The position numbers and the translations under genes are program-made. 64,000 nucleotides of DNA from Nitriliruptorales bacterium (GTDB taxonomy: Bacteria > Actinomycetota > Nitriliruptoria > Euzebyales > Egibacteraceae), in the NCBI GenBank assembly GCA_007119035.1, contig SKQL01000005.1, forward strand, positions 1-64,000, written 5' to 3'. Of this stretch, positions 7,882-17,600 are shown piece after piece (positions within the stretch are counted from its first letter, which is position 1; the number at the start of each line of letters is the position of its first letter). Below the pieces are notes generated by a model. The model was not told the origin of the DNA. It saw only the letters and a program-made list of their open reading frames with translations, and did not search any database.

Positions 7882-10044
7882 TCAGTGCCCCCGCTCGGAG
7901 GCGACGCCTGAGGTCGTCGTCGTGCCCTGGCCGTTGGCCTCGCCGGTGTCAGAGCCCGCCGCCTCCTGATCGGAGCGGAGCTTCGGGTAGGCGATCCGGG
8001 GGTGGTAAACACCAACGAGCGTCTCGATGAAGCTCTCCTCGACCGCCTTGAGCTCCCGGAACGTGAGGCTTGCCTCGTCGAGTTGGCCGTCCTCGACCCG
8101 GTCGGAGAACAGGCCCTTGACGATCGCCTCGAGGTCGTCGTGGGTGAGGTTCCGGTCGTGCAGTGCCGCGGCCCTGCTCGCGCCCTCGCAGCAGTCTGCG
8201 AGCATGAGCACGGCCATCTCCTTGCTCGAGGGCTTGCGGCCCTTGTACCGGTAGTGATCCTCGTCCACCGAAACGTCGCTCGGCACCGCGTTCGCGGCCT
8301 GCCGGTAGAAGAAGGCGACGAGGGTCGTGCCGTGGTGGCTCGCGATCCCCTCCACGACCTCCGCGGGGAGCCGGGAGCTCCGTGCCATCTCGATGCCGTC
8401 GGTGACGTGGCGCTGGATGATCTCCGCGGACGCCTCCGGGGGGAGGTCGTCGTGGGGATTGGCGACACCGAACTGGTTCTCCACGAAGAAGTAGGGTCGC
8501 CTGACCTTTCCGATGTCGTGATAGAGCGCCGCGACGCTGCCGAGAAGGCTGTCCGCATTGATGGCGCGGCAGGCGCGCTCGACCATGGTCGAGACCATGA
8601 TCGAGTGGTTGTAGCTGCCGAGGGCCTTCTGCTCCAGTTCCCGCAGCAGGGGATGGTTGCGGTCCTGCAGGTCGAGCAGGCTCGTTGCGGTGAGGACGCC
8701 GAAAACCGACTCGAGGAAGGGGAGGCTTCCGTTGACGATGACCGCGGTGATGACCCCGTTGAGCAACCCCGCGGCCGCCGCGAGCAGGATCGGGCCCTCG
8801 AAGACGGCGGCGAGGGCTGCGGCGAGGACGATGTAGATCAATGTGGACCGCCATGCGGCCTTGCGGAGGTCTCCCCGGGCCGAGAGGCGCGAGACGAGCG
8901 GGATGCTCGCGAGCGACGCGAGCGCGGTGAAGACGATCAGGCCGGTCTCGTTCGGAGCGGTGAAGGCCACCAGCGCCGCCATGGGCACCGTGGCGAGGAC
9001 CCCGGTCGGAGGGTCGAACAGGATGGTCGCGAGCATCGCCACCGCGCCTGCGGGCAGCACGTACATCCATCCCGACATCGGGTTGGGCGCGAGGAGGGAG
9101 ACGGCCTCGACGCTGACCGCGAAGATCACGAACAGCACGGCGAGCAGGAGCAGCTGGCGGGGTGAGGCCCAGACCCGCTTCCGGTAGGCGCGGAGGTAGA
9201 AGGCCACCGCCGCGGTCGCGGCGAGTGCGAGGCCCACCGCCCGCGCAAGCCACTGCCCCGGCGCGGCGCCCTCCAGGCCGCGGGAGCGCAGGGCCTGCAT
9301 CTGGATCTCGTCGACCTCCTCGCCCGCGGTGACGATCGGGCTGCTTCCCCCGACGAACGAGCGCCGGATCTCGTCCACCTCTGACGCGGCCTCCTCCCTG
9401 GCCTGCTCGGTGGCGGCCTCATCGACTCTCACGGTGGGGCGAGCGGTCCCTCGGATGATCGGCGCGACGATCTCCTCCCCGACCCCCTGGGGGAACGTGC
9501 GAACCGCCAACTCGCTCGAGAGGCTGCGGTCCACGACCCCGTCGACCTCGTCCTCGGAGATCTCCTCACGTGCGATCTGCTGCGCGATCTCGACGGTGTC
9601 GTCGCGCACCTGGTTCAGCTCCTCCTCGGAGAGGGCTACGAGCAGCCGCAGCCCGTCCTGGCCGAGGAAGTCGATGCGGTCGGAGAGGGCGGAGAACTGC
9701 TCCTGCCTCGTGGGGGAGCGCCCGTCGTCGCTCGGCTCCCTTGCGGCGGCGACCCTCGCGAACACGTCGCGCACGTCCTGCACCACATCGCGCCGGGCAT
9801 CCTCGTCGTCGACCAGGACCGGCTCCACCGCGTCCGCGGCCGAGCGGCGCTCGCGCTCGGTGGCCTCGGGGTCGGTGATCTGGATGAGGTCGGGGCTGAT
9901 GACCGTCCGTGGCGAGGGCTCGCCCTCACGGATCGGCGTGTCCTCGAGGAAGGCGGAGATGCTCATCACCGCGGGGGCGACCGCGATGACGAGGACCAGC
10001 GCCGCCAGGCGCTGGAGCCATCCCGTTCCGCTGATCGGTGACAA
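7882..10044 (-). CDS. pgpH: 7TM-HD family phosphodiesterase (PgpH-like, c-di-AMP)
   Basis: A 720-residue protein with the PgpH/YqfF layout: one N-terminal membrane helix, a ~230-residue outer domain, a seven-helix membrane block (about residues 265-450) and a cytosolic HD domain (about 470-680). The HD metal ligands are all visible: SYNHS, ALYHDIGK, IIQRHVTDG, IASHHG and a later Asp in MLADCCEG. In Firmicutes this family hydrolyses c-di-AMP to pApA; the same role here is inference from the family. The start is TTG at 10044, with GAGAAGAG about 8 bp upstream. It is not next to phoH or ybeY, its common neighbours. Confidence 0.8.
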   Translation of the reverse strand: MSPISGTGWLQRLAALVLVIAVAPAVMSISAFLEDTPIREGEPSPRTVISPDLIQITDPEATERERRSAADAVEPVLVDDEDARRDVVQDVRDVFARVAAAREPSDDGRSPTRQEQFSALSDRIDFLGQDGLRLLVALSEEELNQVRDDTVEIAQQIAREEISEDEVDGVVDRSLSSELAVRTFPQGVGEEIVAPIIRGTARPTVRVDEAATEQAREEAASEVDEIRRSFVGGSSPIVTAGEEVDEIQMQALRSRGLEGAAPGQWLARAVGLALAATAAVAFYLRAYRKRVWASPRQLLLLAVLFVIFAVSVEAVSLLAPNPMSGWMYVLPAGAVAMLATILFDPPTGVLATVPMAALVAFTAPNETGLIVFTALASLASIPLVSRLSARGDLRKAAWRSTLIYIVLAAALAAVFEGPILLAAAAGLLNGVITAVIVNGSLPFLESVFGVLTATSLLDLQDRNHPLLRELEQKALGSYNHSIMVSTMVERACRAINADSLLGSVAALYHDIGKVRRPYFFVENQFGVANPHDDLPPEASAEIIQRHVTDGIEMARSSRLPAEVVEGIASHHGTTLVAFFYRQAANAVPSDVSVDEDHYRYKGRKPSSKEMAVLMLADCCEGASRAAALHDRNLTHDDLEAIVKGLFSDRVEDGQLDEASLTFRELKAVEESFIETLVGVYHPRIAYPKLRSDQEAAGSDTGEANGQGTTTTSGVASERGH

Positions 10045-10189
10045 ATGGCGCTCTTCTCAAGCTTGGCGTGATGGGGAGGGGACGCGGAGGTCGGTCAAGG
10101 CTGTGGACACCTCCCGGCTTCAGGGTGGTCCAACGAACGTTACACCGAAGCGGTCCGCCGATCCGCGATCTGGGAATTCGTCTGAGCCG

Positions 10190-10579
10190 CTACATGCCCG
10201 CACCGGTCATCCACGCCCGTGCGGTCAGGCCGAACAGGACCAGCCCCGTGAGCGCGAAGACCGTGTAGGGATCATAACGTCCCTCTCTACTCCATTTGTG
10301 CGAATAGAAGAGGACGATGACCGGGAAGACGATCCCGTAGAGGATGTGGAAGATGTTGTCGAACCAGTTGGACCCCGCCGGCAGGCGCCCGAGAGCGAGG
10401 AGCACGACCCCCACGAGCAACTGGATCATCAGGAGTATCTGCGCGACGGAGACAGCTCGCCAGAAGGTCGGGGTCTCATCGAAGCGCAGGAAGCGCAGGG
10501 CGAGCGACCAGCCCCCTACGACAGCCCAGGAGCCGACGATCGCGTAGCCGACCCAGTAGTGGATTAGGGTGAAGGACAT
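10190..10579 (-). CDS. Small four-helix membrane protein
   Basis: A 129-residue integral membrane protein with four predicted helices (about residues 5-25, 40-62, 72-92 and 105-125), a conserved-looking FHILYGIVFPVIVLFYSHKW stretch and an Arg-rich loop. I do not recognise the family. The ATG at 10579 has no ribosome site, but TACCAT ends 8 nt upstream, so the mRNA is probably leaderless. It is divergent from the ABC-F gene with only 31 bp between the start codons. Confidence 0.65.
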   Translation of the reverse strand: MSFTLIHYWVGYAIVGSWAVVGGWSLALRFLRFDETPTFWRAVSVAQILLMIQLLVGVVLLALGRLPAGSNWFDNIFHILYGIVFPVIVLFYSHKWSREGRYDPYTVFALTGLVLFGLTARAWMTGAGM

Positions 10580-10587
10580 AGCGCCTC

Positions 10588-10593
10588 ATGGTA
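10588..10593 (-). promoter_or_regulatory. -10 element of a leaderless gene (TACCAT)
   Basis: TACCAT on the minus strand ends 8 nt before the ATG at 10579, the spacing expected when transcription starts at the start codon. It lies 4 bp from the opposing -10 of the ABC-F gene. Confidence 0.45.
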
Positions 10594-10597
10594 GCGC

Positions 10598-10603
10598 TAG
10601 GCT
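10598..10603 (+). promoter_or_regulatory. -10 element of a leaderless gene (TAGGCT)
   Basis: TAGGCT ends 7 nt before the ATG at 10611, and no purine-rich ribosome site is placed usefully in between. This fits an actinobacterial leaderless transcript. Confidence 0.45.
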
Positions 10604-10610
10604 TCCGGGA

Positions 10611-12542
10611 ATGATCACGCTCTCCTCGGTGGGCGCGGCGCACGGGCTCCGCGTCCTTCTCAGTGACGTCTCCCTCCAGATCGTGGCCGGTCGCCGGATC
10701 GGCCTGGTGGGACCCAACGGCGCGGGCAAGACCACCCTCCTGCACATGATCGCAGGCGAGCGGGCCGCCGACGAGGGCGAGGTGAACCGTGCAAAGGGGA
10801 CACGCGTCGGTTACCTCCGCCAGGACGTCGCGGAGACACGTGGGCGAAGCGTGTTGGACGAGGTCCTCGGTGCCGCCGACGAAGTGCAGGCCCTCGAGCG
10901 ACGCCTACGCGAGCTCGAGGCCCGTATCGGAGCTGACGACGCGGACGGTGATGCCCTGCTCGAGGAGTACGGCGAGGTCCAGGAGCGCTATGAGCAGCTC
11001 GGGGGCTACGAGCTCGAGTCACGCGCCAAGAAGGTGCTGGCGGGACTCGGTTTCGCCGAGGACCAGATGCAACGGGACGTGGGGACCTTCAGCGGGGGCT
11101 GGATGATGCGCATCGCGCTCGCGCGACTGCTCCTGTCCGCTCCGGACGTCCTGCTCCTCGACGAGCCCACTAACCACCTCGATCTCGAGAGCGTCGAATG
11201 GCTCGAGACATTCCTCGCCTCCTATGAGGGCGCGGTGCTGATCGTGAGCCACGACAGGGACTTCCTCAACGCGACGTGCAACCGGATAGCCGAGCTCGAC
11301 GGGGGGTCGATCACCGAGTACGTGGGCGACTACGCCTCCTTCGTCGAGCAACGGGAGCTCCGGCTGGAGCAGCTGCGAGCGGCATCGCGCAATCAGCAGC
11401 GGAAGATCTCCCAGGAGGAGCGCTTCATCGAGCGGTTCCGCTACAAGGCGTCCAAGGCCAGCCAGGTGCAGAGCCGGATCAAGAAGCTCGAGCGGACGGA
11501 GCGCATCGAGGAGCCCGACGACCGGCGCAAGACGATGTCCTTCCGCTTCCCCGAGCCGCCGCGCTCAGGCCGGGACGTGGTACACCTCGAGGGGGTGGCC
11601 AAGCATTACGGCGACCACACCGTGTACGAGGGCCTCGATCTCGTCCTGGAGCGTGGCCAGAAGATCGTCCTCGTCGGGCCCAACGGCGCGGGCAAGTCGA
11701 CGCTGCTCAAGCTCATCGCCGGAGCCGTCGAGGCCGACGGCGGCGAGCTGCGCTACGGCCACAACGTGCGGTTGGCCTACTACACGCAGCACGCCCTGGA
11801 CCAGCTCGATCCCTCGAAGACCGCGCTCGACGAGGTCGCCGCCACCGTGGAGACGTCGAAGGTCAACCCACGCGGGGTGCTCGGCGCGTTCCTCTTCTCC
11901 GGCGAGGACGCGGAGAAGAGCGTCAGCGTGCTGTCGGGCGGTGAGAAGGCCCGGCTGGCGCTCGCGAAGTTGATGGCCGATCCGGCTAACCTGCTGTGCA
12001 TGGACGAGCCCACCAACCACCTCGACGTCGCGAGCCGGGACATCGTGGAGGACGCGCTCGTCTCCTTTCCCGGGACGGTCGTCCTGATCACCCATGATCG
12101 CCACCTGATCCGCTCGGTGGCCGACACCATCATCGAGGTGCGCGATGGCCGGGCGACCGTGCACCCGGGCGACTACGAGAGCTATCTGTACCGCGCCGCG
12201 AAGGCGGCGGGCAGCGCTCCTGCGGTAGCGGACGCCTCCCGCCCCGCCGCCGGCGGCTCGGAGAAGCGGGTGGAGGCGGAGAGCCGCAATCGCCGGCACC
12301 GGGAGACCAAGGAGCTGCGCAAGCGGCTCGAGCGGGTGACCGATGAGCTCGGTCGTGCGGAGGGGGAGATCGCGGAGCTCAATGCGACCCTCGCCGACCC
12401 GACCGTCTACGAGAACCCGGAGCGGGTCAAGGAGCTTCTGGCGCGCCACTCCCACCTCAAGGACCGCTCGTCCGAGCTGATGGGCGAATGGGAGACCCTC
12501 GAGACGGCGCTGGAGGAGGCCACGAGCAAGGCTGCCTCCTAG
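10611..12542 (+). CDS. ABC-F family ATPase (Uup/YdiF-like)
   Basis: A 643-residue soluble protein with two ABC ATPase domains and no membrane segments. First domain: Walker A GPNGAGKTT (about residue 36), FSGGW signature, LLLDEPTNHLD. A charged linker of about 80 residues follows (the ABC-F P-site tRNA interaction motif region). Second domain: GPNGAGKST, LSGGEKARLALAK and CMDEPTNHLD. The C-terminal ~80 residues are a charged coiled coil as in Uup and YdiF. Proteins of this family act on the ribosome as translation factors or in antibiotic protection; which one cannot be told here. The ATG at 10611 is chosen because the conserved domain begins at once and a leaderless -10 precedes it. Confidence 0.85.
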   Translation: MITLSSVGAAHGLRVLLSDVSLQIVAGRRIGLVGPNGAGKTTLLHMIAGERAADEGEVNRAKGTRVGYLRQDVAETRGRSVLDEVLGAADEVQALERRLRELEARIGADDADGDALLEEYGEVQERYEQLGGYELESRAKKVLAGLGFAEDQMQRDVGTFSGGWMMRIALARLLLSAPDVLLLDEPTNHLDLESVEWLETFLASYEGAVLIVSHDRDFLNATCNRIAELDGGSITEYVGDYASFVEQRELRLEQLRAASRNQQRKISQEERFIERFRYKASKASQVQSRIKKLERTERIEEPDDRRKTMSFRFPEPPRSGRDVVHLEGVAKHYGDHTVYEGLDLVLERGQKIVLVGPNGAGKSTLLKLIAGAVEADGGELRYGHNVRLAYYTQHALDQLDPSKTALDEVAATVETSKVNPRGVLGAFLFSGEDAEKSVSVLSGGEKARLALAKLMADPANLLCMDEPTNHLDVASRDIVEDALVSFPGTVVLITHDRHLIRSVADTIIEVRDGRATVHPGDYESYLYRAAKAAGSAPAVADASRPAAGGSEKRVEAESRNRRHRETKELRKRLERVTDELGRAEGEIAELNATLADPTVYENPERVKELLARHSHLKDRSSELMGEWETLETALEEATSKAAS

Positions 12543-12581
12543 CACCACCGTCTCGAGCGCCGCGGTGGCATCCTGGCCAGC

Positions 12582-14516
12582 ATGAACCCCGCTTTCGGCT
12601 CGCCGCGCTTCGGTGGCGGCAGCCCGATGCTCCCCGGCATCGGCCGCGTCGCTCACGGTCAGGAGCTGCCGGCGGGGACGAAGCTGCCCAAGGGGCTGGT
12701 CAAGCGCGTCTGGCGCGAGTTCGCGCGGCCCTACCGCGGACGCCTCATCTGGCTTCTCGTCGCGATTGCGGGGGCAAGCGCGTTGACGGTGGCCCCCGCG
12801 CGGGTCATCGGTGAGATCGTTGATGTGATCGAGGGCTCGGGCCTCCAGGAGGGGGCCGCAGGACGCCTGGACGTGCTCGTCGTCATCCTCGTGGTCATCG
12901 CCCTCGGCGCCGCGGCCTTCTCCCTCTGGCAGCGCTACCTCTCCTCCTGGATCGGGGAGCGGCTCATCTACGACCTGCGCCGACAGGTGTTCGACCACGT
13001 GCAGCGCATGCCCGTGGCCTTCTTCACCCGGACACAGACGGGCGCGCTCATCAGCCGCCTCAACAACGACGTCATCGGCGCCCAGCGCGCGTTGACGGGG
13101 ACCTTCGGGACGCTGGCCGCGAACGTGGTGCAGACCGTGGTGGCGGTCGGGTTGATGCTGCGCATCAGCCCGATGCTCACTTTGCTCGTGCTGAGCGTGC
13201 TCCCCGTGTTCGTCGTGATCGCCCGGTACGTGGGCGCGAAGCTGCAGGAGCTCACCCGGCAGTCGATGGAGCTGAACGCGGAGATGAGCACGCAGATGAC
13301 GGAGCGGCTCAACGTCGCGGGCGCACTCCTCGTCAAGCTCTTCGGCCGCCCCGGCCAGGAGGCCGAGGCATTCGCCGACGACGCGCGTGCGGTCGCAGAC
13401 ATCGGCGTGCGCACGGCGGTGGTGGGGCGGCTGTTCTTCGCGACGCTCACGTTGCTCGGCGCGCTCGGGACCGCGCTTGCGTACTGGGTCGGGGGTCGGG
13501 GGGTGCTGGGCGGTACGTTCACCGCGGGGCAGGTGGTCGAGTTCGGCATTCTCGTGACCGCCGCCTACGCGCCCCTGGCCGCGTTGTCGAACGCGCCCGT
13601 GGAGATCCTGACCGCCCTCGTGAGCTTCGACCGGGTCTTCGAGATACTCGACCTGCGTCGGCCCATCGACGACGGCGACACGGTGCTCGGTTCCGAGGAG
13701 CCGCTGCGTGGGGAGGTCGCCTTCGAGGGCGTCTCCTTCGCCTACCCATCGGCCGCCGACTCCTCACTCGCCTCCCTGGAGCGGGGCTTCTCACAAGTCC
13801 TCGACGCCGAGCGGGGCCCACCTGTCCTCACCGATGTCTCGTTCGTCGTCGGCGCGGGCGAGACGGTGGCGCTCGTAGGCCCCTCGGGCTCGGGGAAGAC
13901 GACGATCTGCAACCTCGTCCCTCGCCTGTACGACGCCGACGAGGGCCGCGTGCGCGTCGACGGGCACGACGTGCGCAACCTCACACTCCCGAGCCTTGCC
14001 GCCGCGATCGGGGTGGTTACCCAGGACGCCCACCTGTTCCACGACACCGTCTACGAGAACCTGCGCTACGCGAAGCCGGAGGCGACCGATGCGGAGATCG
14101 AGGCCGCCTGCCGGGCGGCGCAGATACATGACGTCATCGAGGGGCTGCCCCAGGGCTACGAGACGCTGGTCGGGGAGCGGGGCTACCGGATGTCGGGAGG
14201 CGAGAAGCAGCGGATCGCGCTTGCGAGGGTCTTCCTGAAGGACCCGTGCATCGTCGTCCTCGACGAGGCCACCGCGCACCTCGACAGCGAGTCCGAGGCC
14301 GCGGTCCAGCGGGCGCTCGGCAAGGCTCTCGCCGGCAGGACCTCCCTGGTGATCGCCCACCGGCTGTCCACTGTGGTGGGCGCGGACCGGATCCTCGTGA
14401 TCGACGGGGGCAGGATCGTGCAGCGCGGTCGCCACGAGGAGCTGGTCCGCGCAGAGGGCCTCTACGCGGAGTTGTACCGCACCCAGTTCGCCCAGGGCGC
14501 GCAAGCTCAAGGATGA
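12582..14516 (+). CDS. ABC exporter (MsbA/multidrug type), fused TM-ATPase
   Basis: A 644-residue half-transporter. A ~45-residue Gly/Pro-rich N-terminus leads into six membrane helices (about residues 45-340) with the coupling motif GERLIYDLRRQVFDHVQRMP. The ATPase domain (about 375-635) shows Walker A GPSGSGKTT, signature MSGGEKQRIALAR, Walker B IVVLDEATAHLD and the switch His in VIAHRLS. It should work as a homodimer exporting lipids or drugs. Genes of this type often sit beside ABC-F genes, as here (39 bp apart). Substrate unknown. Confidence 0.85.
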   Translation: MNPAFGSPRFGGGSPMLPGIGRVAHGQELPAGTKLPKGLVKRVWREFARPYRGRLIWLLVAIAGASALTVAPARVIGEIVDVIEGSGLQEGAAGRLDVLVVILVVIALGAAAFSLWQRYLSSWIGERLIYDLRRQVFDHVQRMPVAFFTRTQTGALISRLNNDVIGAQRALTGTFGTLAANVVQTVVAVGLMLRISPMLTLLVLSVLPVFVVIARYVGAKLQELTRQSMELNAEMSTQMTERLNVAGALLVKLFGRPGQEAEAFADDARAVADIGVRTAVVGRLFFATLTLLGALGTALAYWVGGRGVLGGTFTAGQVVEFGILVTAAYAPLAALSNAPVEILTALVSFDRVFEILDLRRPIDDGDTVLGSEEPLRGEVAFEGVSFAYPSAADSSLASLERGFSQVLDAERGPPVLTDVSFVVGAGETVALVGPSGSGKTTICNLVPRLYDADEGRVRVDGHDVRNLTLPSLAAAIGVVTQDAHLFHDTVYENLRYAKPEATDAEIEAACRAAQIHDVIEGLPQGYETLVGERGYRMSGGEKQRIALARVFLKDPCIVVLDEATAHLDSESEAAVQRALGKALAGRTSLVIAHRLSTVVGADRILVIDGGRIVQRGRHEELVRAEGLYAELYRTQFAQGAQAQG

Positions 14517-14575
14517 GGCACGGGGTCCCACGTCCACGGTCCTGTGCCCGGGTGGAGGAACGTCCGATGTGTCGT

Positions 14576-14581
14576 TAGACT
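14576..14581 (+). promoter_or_regulatory. Possible -10 element (TAGACT) of the gltB leader
   Basis: TAGACT matches the actinobacterial -10 consensus TAGRRT in form and recurs before other genes in this window (30625, 32965 and 60246 on the minus strand). Transcription would start near 14588, directly ahead of the hairpin at 14598-14626. No clear -35 is seen. Confidence 0.4.
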
Positions 14582-14597
14582 TCCTGGTGCACGAGCG

Positions 14598-14631
14598 ACG
14601 GCGCTCCGCGGATTCGCGGGCGCCGTTTTTT
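14598..14631 (+). terminator. Intrinsic terminator or leader attenuator before gltB
   Basis: ACGGCGC (14598-14604) pairs with GCGCCGT (14620-14626). An inner CGCG/CGCG stem with a GATT loop lies between them, and six T follow (14626-14631). It is the only textbook U-tract terminator noted in the window. It can end the ABC exporter transcript. Because a TAGACT -10 lies upstream and gltB starts 35 bp downstream, it could also act within the gltB leader. Confidence 0.75.
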
Positions 14632-14665
14632 CGTCCCAGACCAGATGTCCCAGCTGGAGCCGCAC

Positions 14666-17600
14666 ATGACAGTCGACCTCTCCGACGTCCGCTACGACCG
14701 CGATGCCTGTGGGATCGGCTTCGTCGCCGAGTCCGACGGGCACCCGAGCCACCGCATCCTCGGCGCGGCACTCGAAGGGTTGTGTGGGGTGCGCCACCGT
14801 GGCGCGGTGGCGGCGGACGCGAAGACCGGAGACGGCGCGGGCCTGCTTCTGCCTCTGCCACGCCGATTCCTCGCGGCGGACCTCGACGCGCGCGGCGTGG
14901 CCGTGGACCCCGATCGCCTCGGTGTGGCGATGTGCTTCCTCGATCCCTACGAGGTGGAGCAGGCGGCGGGACGTGAGCACGTCGAGGCGGGGCTCGCCAC
15001 GCAGGGGCTGGAGTTGCTCGCGTGGCGCGAGGTGCCGGTGGATCCCGGTGCGCTCGGGGACGAGGCACGGGCCTGCATGCCCGCTATCGACCAGGCCCTC
15101 TACACGTGGAGCGCGGACCTCGACGGCGATGCGGTGGAGCGCCGGTCCTACCTCGCGCGTCGCCACGCGGAGAATGGCTGCCGGGAGTCCTCCACGCGCG
15201 CCTACTTCCCCTCGTGGAGCGGGCGGACCGTCACGTACAAGGCGATGAGCGCGGCCGACCAGCTCGCGGCGTTCTACCCCGACCTCGTGGACAGCACATT
15301 CGAGGCGTGGTTCGGGATCTTCCACCAGCGCTACTCGACCAACACCCTGCCGACTTGGGAGCGTGCGCAGCCGTTCCGTCACCTCTGCCACAACGGCGAG
15401 ATCAACACGATCGCGGGCAACGAGAACCTCATGCGCGCGCGCACGGGCCGCCTCGGCGCGGACTGGCCGGAGCTCGGGCCCGCGGGTGAGAAGCTGTTGG
15501 AGCCGCTGATCGACGCAGGGGACTCCGACTCCGCCAAGCTCGACTCCGTGCTCGAGCTGCTGCTGCGGGGAGGTCGCAGCCTCGATCACGCCATGGCGAT
15601 GCTCGTCCCGCAGGTGTGGGAGGGCAGGCGTGACCTGCATCCCGCCGTGCGCGACTTCTACCGGTATCACGCGGCCCTCGTGGAGCCATGGGACGGCCCG
15701 GCGGGCCTCGTGTACACCGACGGCGAGCGCATCGCGGCGAGCCTCGATCGCAACGGGTTGCGTCCCATGCGCTACGCGGTGTGCTCGGACGGGCTTGTGG
15801 TGGCCTCCAGCGAGGTCGGCGCCGTACGCACCGCGGGGCACGGGCAGGTGCGTCGCGAGCGTCTCGGGCCGGGGCAGATGCTCGTCATCGACCCGGCTGG
15901 GGGAGGGCTCGTGGAGGACGCCGCGGCCAAGCGGCGCCTGGGCCGGCGGCGCCCCTACGGTGAGTGGTTGCAGACGCATCAGCGAGGCATCGACCGCGGG
16001 ATGCCTGTCGACGAGGGGCCCGCAAGCGACCTGCTCGCACGCCAGGTGGTCGCGGCCTTCACCAAGGAGGAGCAGACCTCCGTGCTCCGGCCGCTCGCAA
16101 GCGATGGCAAGGAGCCCGTCTCCTCCATGGGCGACGACACGCCCCTCGCGCTGCTGTCCCCGCTCCGGCGCCCTGTCTACACCCACCTGAAGCAACGTTT
16201 CGCGCAGGTCACCAACCCCCCGATCGACCACCTCCGCGAGTGGCAGGTGATGAGCCTGCGAACTCAGCTCGGGCCACGGCACCCGATCCTCTCCGAGGAG
16301 CCCGAGGCCGCGCGGCTCGTGGAGCTCGATGGCTTCCTCCTCTACCCGCAGGGCCTGCAGAACCTGATGATCGATCCCCCGATCGACTTGGACGCGGCGG
16401 GGCTCGATGCGACGTTCGCGGTGGCTGACGGGCCTGACGGGCTGCCCACCCGGCTCGCCAGGTTGGGCGACGAGGCCGTCGACGCGGTCCGCGGGGGAAC
16501 GGGGCTGCTCGTCATCAGCGATCGCAGCGTCGACTCGGAGCGCGCCCCCATACCCGCGCTGCTTGCGGTCGGGGCCGTGCACCATCGTCTCGTCGCCGCG
16601 GGACTGCGCACCCAGGCGAGCATCGTCGCGGAGACCGACGACGCGCGTGAGACCCACACGTTCGCCACGCTGCTCGGCTATGGGGCCGACGCCATCTGCC
16701 CGCGGCTCGCCCTCGAGACGATCGCGGAGCTCGCGGACAACGGGCGCCTCGGTCGAGACAGCGGCTCCGCGGGGGAGGCCCAGGAGGCGTTCTTCCACGC
16801 GGTCGCGGACGGCGTGCTGAAGATCATGTCGAAGATGGGGATCTCCACGCTCTACTCCTACCGCTCCGCCCAGATCTTCGAGGCGATCGGGCTCGGCGGC
16901 GACGTGATCGACACCTGCTTGTCTGGCACGCCATCGGAGCTCGGTGGCATTGGGCTGATCGAGCTCGGCGAGGATGTGCTCGCCCGCCACGGGCTCGCGT
17001 TCGGCGAGGAGCCGGCGCTCGCGAGCCCGGGCTTCTACAAGTTCCGCAAGAACGGCGAGTACCACGTCAACAACCCCGAGACGATCGGTGCCCTGCACCG
17101 CACGGTCGGCCTCGAGGGTGACCTCGATCCTCTCACGGGAGAGCAGGGCGCCGAGCTCACCGCCGCTCACCTGCTTGCCCGCGCCACCACCGAGGGGCGC
17201 GCCGACCTCTACGCGGAGTTCTCGCGCCTCGTCGACGAGCGACCGGCCACCGCACCGCGTGACCTGATCGAGACGGTCACCGATCGCACGCCCAAGGACC
17301 TCGACGAGGTCGAGCCCGCCACCGCGATCTGTCAGCGCTTCTTCACCGGTGCCATGTCACTCGGCGCGCTGAGTCCCGAGTCCCACGAGGACCTCGCGAT
17401 CGCCATGAACCTCATCGGCGGCATGTCCAACACCGGCGAGGGCGGCGAGGACCCGAAGCGGTTCGCTACGCGGGGCACCGGCCGGGATCGCAATTCCAGG
17501 GCCAAGCAGGTGGCCTCGGGCCGGTTCGGCGTCACCCCGCAGTACCTCGCCTACGCGGACGAGCTCCAGATCAAGATGGCGCAGGGGTCGAAGCCGGGGG

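Noticed and set aside
14507-17170. 887-codon open frame on the minus strand opposite gltB
   Set aside because: It is a shadow of gltB caused by codon bias; the translation is Arg/Glu/Val-rich without any fold motif.
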